Below are positions 58,259 to 64,000 of a DNA stretch of 64,000 nt, one piece after another (within the stretch, counting starts at the first letter, position 1; each line of letters opens with the position of its first letter). The notes below the pieces were generated by a model. That model was not told where the DNA came from, did no database searches, and saw nothing but the letters and a program-made list of their open reading frames with translations. The position numbers and the translations under genes were made by a program. This DNA comes from Mucilaginibacter sp. OK283 (GTDB taxonomy: Bacteria > Bacteroidota > Bacteroidia > Sphingobacteriales > Sphingobacteriaceae), in assembly GCF_900110415.1 (NCBI RefSeq), contig NZ_FODR01000019.1, forward strand, positions 23,688 to 87,687, in the 5' to 3' direction.

Positions 58259-59857
58259 ATGCAATATATATGGCAATACTATAAAACCCTGGTTAACCGC
58301 AACTGTTTAGGAAACACCGAACAACTGCATGGACTACCCTACTGGAGCAACAAACTATTCGCAGCAATAATGACTTACCTGCTGCCGCTTTTCGTTATCG
58401 CCCTGGTTCCCGGCGGGTACATGAGTATTTCAAATCATTTTTACACGCTTGCTGTTTTTGATTTTTTAATTGTGTTTGCCATTTCGGCCGTAGCATTATT
58501 GCATGGTATAAGTATACCGGCCCGTAAATTGTTGCTTATTACATTGTTGTACCTGCTTGCCGTGTTTTTGCTTTACTATCTTGGCTGGTACGGGCCGGGT
58601 TTGCTTTATTTATTGGGAATAACCATTTTTTGTTTACTTATATTTCCGGGTACACGGCCATTTTGTACAGTTTACATCAACATAGGTATTTGCATTTCGG
58701 TAGGTATTTGCATTCACTTTAAACTTTTATCTGATGGTATCGCCTTGCAATACAGTCTCGGCTCGTGGATAGCCGTATCAATAAACCTTATTATTTTAAG
58801 TGCTGTTACTGCGCAACTTTTACCTACGCTTTTTAACGGGCTACAGCAAAGTAACAACAGGTACGAAACGGTTGCCCAGGCCACGAGCGATACCATCTGG
58901 GACTGGGATATCATTAATGATACCATTCAGTACAACTATGGTATGAACCAGGCCTTTGGGTACAAATTAAGCGAAGTTGCCAATGTAACCAACTGGTGGA
59001 ACACCAAGCTGCACCCCGACGATGCGGAAAAAGTTACCGGGGGCCTTACCCGGGCGTTTACAGGCAAAAACAATCACCTACAGCTTGATTACCGGTTTTT
59101 ATGCGCCGATGGCAAATACAAACATATACTTGACCGGGCTTTGATAATCAGGGAGGCAAACGGCAAACCTATACGGGTTATTGGCGCCATGCAGGATATT
59201 ACACGCCAAAAAGAAGAAGAACAATGGCTGCGCCTTACCGAATCGGTATTGAATTACGCCACAGATGCGGTTTTGATTTTTGAGGCCGAAGCCAATGAAA
59301 ACCTGCAAAGAAAATTAGTATACGCAAACGAGGCATTTACCAATATTACCGGCTACACCCGGCAGGAAGCGATTGGGGCTGTAACCGATATTTTATGGGG
59401 TAATAATGCGGCGGCGGCTGGTCAAAATAACTTAATAAATACCTTCGATCTGCATGCAGCATTTGAAGTTGAGGTAATTAACTTTAAAAAGAATGGCGAA
59501 CGTTTCTGGAGTAGTAAGTCGGTATCACCAGTTAAGGATTCAGCGGGCAAAACAACCCACTGGATCTCTATCGAGCGCGATGTTACCCAAACAAAAAACC
59601 ACGTAAATGCTATCGAAAAACAAAATATAAAACTCAAAGAAATAGCCTGGACCCAGGCCCACACTGTACGAACCCCGGTTGCCCGGCTCATGGGCCTGCT
59701 TGATTTATTGGTTGATGAAAATACCCAATCAAAGGATTATGATCAGGTACTCAATTTTATTTCCGTATCGGTACATGAACTCGATAGCATCATTTTAGGC
59801 ATCATCAGAAAATCGGAGGATGAGCAGATAGATTTAATACCTAAGTTAGGCACTTAA
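58259..59857 (+). CDS. Membrane PAS sensor ending in a kinase-like DHp helix, no ATPase domain
   Basis: 532 residues from the ATG at 58259. About six membrane helices (residues 35-190), two PAS/PAC units (about 200-330: TSDTIWDWDIINDTIQYN, LHPDDAEKVTGG, VIGAMQDITRQ; about 340-460: VLNYATDAVLIFEAE, KTTHWISIERDVTQ), then AWTQAHTVRTPVARLMGLLDLL, a histidine-kinase dimerisation helix with His followed by R-x-P. The protein ends about 55 residues later, where the ATPase domain should begin. The end is a clean stop in an intergenic context. Confidence 0.85.
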   Translation: MQYIWQYYKTLVNRNCLGNTEQLHGLPYWSNKLFAAIMTYLLPLFVIALVPGGYMSISNHFYTLAVFDFLIVFAISAVALLHGISIPARKLLLITLLYLLAVFLLYYLGWYGPGLLYLLGITIFCLLIFPGTRPFCTVYINIGICISVGICIHFKLLSDGIALQYSLGSWIAVSINLIILSAVTAQLLPTLFNGLQQSNNRYETVAQATSDTIWDWDIINDTIQYNYGMNQAFGYKLSEVANVTNWWNTKLHPDDAEKVTGGLTRAFTGKNNHLQLDYRFLCADGKYKHILDRALIIREANGKPIRVIGAMQDITRQKEEEQWLRLTESVLNYATDAVLIFEAEANENLQRKLVYANEAFTNITGYTRQEAIGAVTDILWGNNAAAAGQNNLINTFDLHAAFEVEVINFKKNGERFWSSKSVSPVKDSAGKTTHWISIERDVTQTKNHVNAIEKQNIKLKEIAWTQAHTVRTPVARLMGLLDLLVDENTQSKDYDQVLNFISVSVHELDSIILGIIRKSEDEQIDLIPKLGT

Positions 59858-59941
59858 AAATCTAATGGCCAAATAAATACTGAAACTATCTTTTTCACCC
59901 TGAAAGGTCCTGATAATCTGGCAAATCATCAAATTGCGTCC

Positions 59942-61192
59942 CTAATCCAACAACAAAGTATCCTCATCATCTGTAAGGCTTAGCTGAATGCTATCTGCGC
60001 CGGCAATACCTTCAATACTGCCTTTAATATGCGCGGCGTTTAACAATACCTTATCCAGCTGCTTCTCGCGCGATTTCCACATTTTTTCCATCGCGTCGCG
60101 TTCTTTTTGGATGGATAGGCGCATACTCATATAACCTTCTCTGATGGCCTTCCATTGCTCAGAAAATTCACTGCTGGTTAGGTAATCATACAACAGGTGC
60201 ATTTTATCGCCTTTATTATCCTGAGATTTGATGAGGTTTGACAGTTTGATTACGCCATCGCGCAGGATATATGATACCGCTTTCACCTCGTCAAAACTAC
60301 AAATCCAAACTCCATCCTTTTCGCCAAAACAATCCATTCCCTTGGGGTAGCATTGCGTAACAATAACTGCTACATCTACACCAACGCTGCGCATATCTTT
60401 TTTGAGTTTGTCAATCCAGTCGGCGCCAAAGGTAGCGGTACGTTTACTTTCGTAAATAATTTTACCGCACTCCTGCCCAAACTGATTACGAACGGTTTGA
60501 ATACAATCGGCACCGCGAACGCCTTTGCCAACTTCACTTATTAAATCGAAAGGAAAATAATTACGCAATAACTCCTCCAGTATCAGTTCCTGCACTTCGC
60601 CCTGTAATTGCATTGACCCCTGCTCGGCCTTGCGTTTCATTTCTTCGGCAAGCTTCTTTTGGTCGTCCAGTTGCTTCTCCAGTTCTTTTACTTTTAACTG
60701 GTACTCAATATCCTTTATGCTATGCCGCTCGGCTTCCTGGCGGCGAATCTGCTCGCCCAGTTCATTTCGTTGCTCCTGCAACTTACGTTGCAATGAAAGC
60801 TCCATTTCCTCTTCTTTTTGCTGAAGCTGTTTTTCGCGTTGTAAAAACTCAAGCTCTTTCTGGCGCGATAGCTTTAATTTTTCTTCGCTTTCCTGCGCCG
60901 AATTTTTAAGCATCAGCACCTGGTTTTCATAATCTTGGCTTATGGATTTACGCAGGTTTTCCTCCAGCACCAGCTGCAGTTGTTTTTTTTCGGCATTCAG
61001 GCGCTGTTCAAACTCGGCTTTTTGCTGCCGCTCTTTACTTAAAAACTCCTCGTCTTTTTTACGGTATTCCTCCTCTTTTTGGCGGGTATAATCCTGCATT
61101 TTAACCCGGAGCTCTTTTTTATACTCCTCGGCCATCACCTCCTCTATCGGAAAACCAAAACCACAACTGGGGCACTTAACTTCTGTAGCCAT
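59942..61192 (-). CDS. DUF2130 coiled-coil protein
   Basis: 416 residues from the ATG at 61192. It opens with a zinc-ribbon-like CPSCGFGFPIEEVM, then a long Glu/Gln/Lys coiled coil (about 25-205), and the DUF2130 domain (ELLRNYFPFDLISEVGKGVRGADCIQTV, GKIIYESKRTATFGADWIDKLKKDM, VAVIVTQCYP). The D...E-x-K arrangement (GADC, YESKR) resembles restriction-like nucleases. Function untested as far as I know. The 20 codons upstream to 61252 are not protein-like. Confidence 0.85.
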   Translation of the reverse strand: MATEVKCPSCGFGFPIEEVMAEEYKKELRVKMQDYTRQKEEEYRKKDEEFLSKERQQKAEFEQRLNAEKKQLQLVLEENLRKSISQDYENQVLMLKNSAQESEEKLKLSRQKELEFLQREKQLQQKEEEMELSLQRKLQEQRNELGEQIRRQEAERHSIKDIEYQLKVKELEKQLDDQKKLAEEMKRKAEQGSMQLQGEVQELILEELLRNYFPFDLISEVGKGVRGADCIQTVRNQFGQECGKIIYESKRTATFGADWIDKLKKDMRSVGVDVAVIVTQCYPKGMDCFGEKDGVWICSFDEVKAVSYILRDGVIKLSNLIKSQDNKGDKMHLLYDYLTSSEFSEQWKAIREGYMSMRLSIQKERDAMEKMWKSREKQLDKVLLNAAHIKGSIEGIAGADSIQLSLTDDEDTLLLD

Positions 61193-61308
61193 ACTTTTTA
61201 TCACGCGAAAAACATTTTCGCACCTCAAATATAGGAATTTATACAGCGCCAAATTTTGACGAAAATGTAATACTTGCAGTTATCAATTATTATTTATACA
61301 TTACATCA

Positions 61309-61701
61309 ATGCAAATTTTACAAATTGGCAAGGTCTTGTGGAGCTACGATTACGAAATCGCGGCGCTTACACTGATCGACGAAGCCGGAGCCCTTTTTTC
61401 GCTAACTCCGCCTCCCCACCATCGTGAGGGTGAAATTATATTGACCCCAACAAGCCTGGTTATTGATGGCTACAACTACTTAAATATCCCTTTAAACAAG
61501 CTTGAACAAGTATATCTTGGATTTGATGACGTTTACAAAAGATCGTTGGTCAGAAACAAGGGCCTTTTTTGCCAACCCTTAAGGTTACGTTACAAACAAG
61601 GCGACGATACTGCCATAGTTTACCTTATTGTGGATCTTCGGTTCTTCGGCACCAAAAACCAACTTTGGTTTGATACTTTAAAACACCTCCTGGCCGATTA
61701 G
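61309..61701 (+). CDS. Hypothetical protein (130 aa)
   Basis: 130 residues without signal peptide or cysteine pair, mostly predicted beta strands (LQIGKVLWSYDYEIAALTLIDEAG, EIILTPTSLVIDGYNYLNIPLNKLEQVYLGFDDVYKRS, RLRYKQGDDTAIVYLIVDLRFFG). The series of strands with a final short helix (NQLWFDTLKHLL) has the look of a PH-like domain. No family named. Confidence 0.6.
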   Translation: MQILQIGKVLWSYDYEIAALTLIDEAGALFSLTPPPHHREGEIILTPTSLVIDGYNYLNIPLNKLEQVYLGFDDVYKRSLVRNKGLFCQPLRLRYKQGDDTAIVYLIVDLRFFGTKNQLWFDTLKHLLAD

Positions 61702-62109
61702 TGTCGTGTCAACGATAAATTGATGGATTGTATTTAGCCCAAAGTCTTAAGCTATAAGTCGAAAAAGAAAAAGTTCAACTTTAACCTGACGACTTAATAC
61801 TGTTGACTTAACACTATTCCCGCTTTCCCGTCTCAATTATTCTTTCTAAAATACATGCGTATGCAAAAAAAACGGGTGTGTTTTGCCATCCACAAAATAA
61901 CGAATCAATCTCAAGCACACTTCGGACTTTCCGACTACAGACTTCAGACTACCGACTTAATAGTAGTTTAAAATACCAAATTGTGGGTATTTTTTACTAA
62001 GTATCAATTTGCCACATTTGTCACCACAAACCATCACTAAAACCTTTATCTCCTGGCCCCCATTTATTTGGCCACCTGTAGCAAAGGCTTACATAATTTA
62101 ATAATCATT
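61702..62109. other. Gene-free stretch with GACTT-word repeats
   Basis: Words such as AAAGTCTTAAGCTATAAGTC (61741-61760) and GACTTTCCGACTACAGACTT (61924-61943) with CAGACTACCGACTTAATAG make a loose palindrome. No ORF; the last 60 nt are the leader of the 62110 gene. Confidence 0.6.
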
Positions 62110-62331
62110 ATGAAAAAACTCGGACTACTGCGGTTATTTATTTGTTTACCACTCATCGCCCTCATTATCCCAAACGTTACCGAATCACTAATCAACCCCA
62201 ATTACCAGGTACCCGTTATACACATTATTGCCGGTGCGGCATTGGTAGCAGCAATTGTCATATGTACCATCATCATTTATTACCTGCAAAAACAGCAGCT
62301 TAAAGTACAATACCAGCGCAACAAAAATTAA
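62110..62331 (+). CDS. Small two-helix membrane protein (73 aa)
   Basis: 73 residues from the ATG at 62110: helix 1 (LLRLFICLPLIALIIPNV), a short periplasmic-side loop (TESLINPNYQVP), helix 2 (VIHIIAGAALVAAIVICTIIIYYL) and a Lys/Gln tail. No family recognised. Upstream codons to 62068 are not convincing. Confidence 0.55.
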   Translation: MKKLGLLRLFICLPLIALIIPNVTESLINPNYQVPVIHIIAGAALVAAIVICTIIIYYLQKQQLKVQYQRNKN

Positions 62332-62371
62332 CAAAAAAACAAACGGCGTACCCATTTTAACAGGTACGCCG
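62332..62371. terminator. Terminator between convergent genes (mainly for yceI)
   Basis: CGGCGTACC (62344-62352) and GGTACGCCG (62363-62371) pair perfectly. On the minus strand a long T run follows, so it ends the yceI transcript best. Confidence 0.85.
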
Positions 62372-62395
62372 CTTGCGTTTTAAACAATATTGTAA

Positions 62396-62971
62396 TTATT
62401 TTGCCTTAGCAAATTCGCCATTGGCTTTAATAGTAACTTCATCGCTTAACATAGCCGAACCAAATTTGCTGCCAAAGTTAAAATCAGCACGTTTTATTGT
62501 ACCTGTTAACTGGAAACCAGCATCATCGGCTTTGCTCATCGGGTTTTGGATAGTACCGCGGTACCAAAGGTCAAAAGTTACCGGTTTGGTAACACCAGCT
62601 AAAGTAAGGTTACCGGTAACCGCATAATGTTTATCAGATGTTTTTGTGATACCTGTGCTTGTAAAAGTAAGTGTTGGCTTATTGGCAACATCAAAAAAAT
62701 CGGCTGATTTTAAGTGATTATCACGGTAATCATTATCTGTGCTTACAGATGCTGTTTGTACAGTAAACGAAACTTTAGCATCGCTAAAATCTGGCTTTGC
62801 AGCAACAATAGTAGCATCGTAAGTTTTAAAGGTACCATCAACATCATTTACCAATAAGTGGGTAACTGTAAACTTAACATTTGCGTGTGCTTTGTCAACA
62901 GTCCAGGTAGTTTGTGCAGATGCAGCAGTATACAAAAATGCCGATGCCAACAGGATAAAGATTTTTTTCAT
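62396..62971 (-). CDS. YceI-family lipid-binding protein, exported
   Basis: 191 residues: a signal peptide (KKIFILLASAFLYTAASAQ), then the lipocalin-like YceI barrel (TTWTVDKAHANVKFTVTHLLVNDVDGTFKTYDATI, DNHLKSADFFDVANKPTLTFTST, HYAVTGNLTLAGVTKPVTFDLWY, TGTIKRADFNFG). Members bind isoprenoid lipids in the periplasm. A -7 box TACTTTTG (63018-63011) with CTTG 18 bp upstream, and a 22-bp perfect palindrome just above, indicate a repressor-controlled promoter. Confidence 0.93.
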   Translation of the reverse strand: MKKIFILLASAFLYTAASAQTTWTVDKAHANVKFTVTHLLVNDVDGTFKTYDATIVAAKPDFSDAKVSFTVQTASVSTDNDYRDNHLKSADFFDVANKPTLTFTSTGITKTSDKHYAVTGNLTLAGVTKPVTFDLWYRGTIQNPMSKADDAGFQLTGTIKRADFNFGSKFGSAMLSDEVTIKANGEFAKAK

Positions 62972-63010
62972 TTTTTTAAATTTTTTTGAGACTTGATTTT
63001 TTTAATGACC

Positions 63011-63064
63011 CAAAAGTATACAAAGAATTGGAATAACAAGCGATTAAATGTTTGAACATTTAAT
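63011..63064 (-). promoter_or_regulatory. yceI promoter with a 22-bp perfect palindrome
   Basis: The palindrome at 63043-63064 has arms ATTAAATGTT and AACATTTAAT around TG. It abuts the CTTG box (63040-63037) of a promoter whose -7 element is TACTTTTG (63018-63011). Its size and symmetry suit a dimeric winged-helix repressor such as MarR. Confidence 0.75.
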
Positions 63065-63161
63065 TATTAAATTGGGATGACAAATCACGACTAATTTAGT
63101 GGGGTAAACAGTATTTTCGGCGTAACAAATGGATTACCAGAACGTGGTAAATGGGCGGTGG

Positions 63162-63830
63162 TTACTTAGCACCAAATACGTAAAATAATGAAAGACCCAA
63201 TCCATTGCTTATAAAACTGCCGTTAAAGCTATCCGTGCTTCCGTGACTTTGAGCTCCATCATCTGATTTTGAATGGGCATAATAGATATTAGCCAACGTG
63301 GCTGATACTCCTATTTTTTTTGTTGGGTAATAAACCAGCCCAAGATTTATACCGGCGTTATAGCTATCCGTTTTGCTTGAGTTTGAATTTACAGCAGCAC
63401 CGGGATAATCGTAGGTATATTTTACATTGTATCGGCTATAGCCCAGGTATGGGCCTGCGCGTAAACCTAATTTGTCACCGTACATAAAGTACTTTCTGAT
63501 AAATATCTGGGCGCCGTAATCATACTGATGGTGTGTTGACGGCGAACTGAATTCGCCATTGTCGACACTTAAATGATCATAGCTCAAATTGGCCCCTATA
63601 TCCAGTTTATCGGCAATAAAATAGCTGTAATTGGGCCCTATACCAAAATTATTGTACTTGTTTTTGGTATTACTTGAGGTGCCGGTAGATGGATTGACGC
63701 TTACATTACTCGATTTTTGAGTGTTGAAAATCAAATTCACACCTAATGTTTGCGAACCTTTTTCGGTTTGAGCTTTTGAAATTTGAAAAGCCAATAAAAA
63801 TGCAGGGACTAAAAGCAGGATTTTTTTCAT
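63162..63830 (-). CDS. Outer-membrane beta-barrel protein
   Basis: 222 residues from the ATG at 63830. Signal peptide (KKILLLVPAFLLAFQISKAQ), then strands TLGVNLIFNTQKSS, FGIGPNYSYFIADKLDIGANLSYDHLS, QIFIRKYFMYGDKLGLRAGPYLGYSRYN, GINLGLVYYPTKKIGVSATLANIYYAH and the end GLGLSLFYVFGAK. Same build as the barrel at 24108-24749, with low overall identity. The frame open to 63890 covers a hairpin (63860-63882) and is rejected. Confidence 0.82.
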   Translation of the reverse strand: MKKILLLVPAFLLAFQISKAQTEKGSQTLGVNLIFNTQKSSNVSVNPSTGTSSNTKNKYNNFGIGPNYSYFIADKLDIGANLSYDHLSVDNGEFSSPSTHHQYDYGAQIFIRKYFMYGDKLGLRAGPYLGYSRYNVKYTYDYPGAAVNSNSSKTDSYNAGINLGLVYYPTKKIGVSATLANIYYAHSKSDDGAQSHGSTDSFNGSFISNGLGLSLFYVFGAK

Positions 63831-63920
63831 ATTGTAATAATAGTTTGTTGAGCAGTTGAAACGGCATTTATTTGCCGTTATTTTACCCAAAAGTCTATTA
63901 TTAAATAACGTGAGTTCGGG

Positions 63921-64000
63921 TTAAGCGGCTAAGAATAATTGACTATCCTGGTTTTCAAAAACGATATTTAGCGATGGTTTTTTCGGAAAGAATGAGTAAG
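63921..64000 (-). CDS. Possible C-terminal end of a gene entering from the right
   Basis: One minus-strand frame is open from the window edge to a TAA at 63921-63923 and reads YSFFPKKPSLNIVFENQDSQ then LFLAA. Only 25 residues are visible, so coding is uncertain. Confidence 0.35.
   Translation of the reverse strand, partial: YSFFPKKPSLNIVFENQDSQLFLAA

Noticed and set aside
1..64000. tRNA, rRNA, CRISPR array, intact insertion sequence or prophage
   Set aside because: Looked for cloverleaf-like stretches, regularly spaced repeats, transposase or phage genes; none was convincing.

Overview
The window looks like chromosome of a Bacteroidota bacterium of the Sphingobacteriaceae, most likely Mucilaginibacter or a close relative (inferred from the gene set, not from a marker gene). 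Supporting signs are Bacteroidota-type promoters (TTTG / TAnnTTTG, well formed at 12926-12957 and 13794-13825), a gldC gliding gene, an HscA-type Hsp70, many short secreted lipoproteins and beta-barrels, FIST-free CheR/CheB/hybrid-kinase cassettes, UMF1 and Pr6Pr membrane proteins, and very repeat-rich intergenic DNA. No rRNA, tRNA, CRISPR array, prophage or intact insertion sequence was seen.

Layout. 1-8.5 kb: a cut-off secreted gene, a small helical protein, hscA with a secreted partner, a frameshifted gene, dihydroorotase, and a divergent HxlR regulator / NmrA-like reductase pair. 8.7-13 kb: a four-gene operon (barrel porin, Rieske lipoprotein, imelysin, di-heme oxidoreductase) under one clear promoter with an inverted repeat over its -33 element; it reads like an envelope iron or electron-transfer module. 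13-21 kb: ccmB, ogt and a sensory operon (CHASE3-GAF hybrid kinase, CheR, CheB, second hybrid kinase). 21-28 kb: gldC, small membrane proteins, a DEAD-box helicase, a beta-barrel, a carboxypeptidase-regulatory-like secreted protein and a ModF-like double ATPase. 28-33 kb: a gene-poor stretch, a PA2169-type protein, three tandem repeat-rich lipoproteins, then an ECF sigma factor and a membrane anti-sigma/trypsin-like protease fusion. 33-43 kb: solitary nuoD, SDR, UMF1, a WYL-regulator cluster (DoxX, EVE, SRPBCC, GyrI-like), asparaginase, cutC and a DUF559 nuclease-like gene between perfect inverted repeats. 43-64 kb: a 949-residue outer-membrane protein with a zinc-protease motif, a second ECF sigma factor with a His-rich membrane protein, small housekeeping and hypothetical genes, an Lrp-EamA pair with its operator, a TOBE ABC ATPase, ChbG, a PAS protein ending in a kinase-like DHp segment, a DUF2130 protein, YceI and a beta-barrel.

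The most interesting signal is at 29.9-33.1 kb. The sequence GGGTTAC, 15-16 nt, GTATTAA occurs four times: before each of the three lipoprotein genes and directly before the ECF sigma gene. This suggests one sigma factor that controls itself and a set of pentapeptide-repeat lipoproteins, held by an anti-sigma factor whose periplasmic part is a serine protease with a complete His-Asp-Ser triad. In two of the intergenic gaps the terminator of the upstream lipoprotein gene shares its 3' arm with the -35 element of the next.

The second theme is intergenic DNA. At least a dozen gaps hold imperfect palindromes built from short words that differ from gap to gap (CATGAAC, GTGAGTGGTGA, GTACGTTTTACG, TCTTGACTC and others), plus a family with roughly 11-nt periodicity and a GC-rich companion repeat found at both 0.6 kb and 33.3 kb. 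One such inverted repeat brackets the DUF559 gene.
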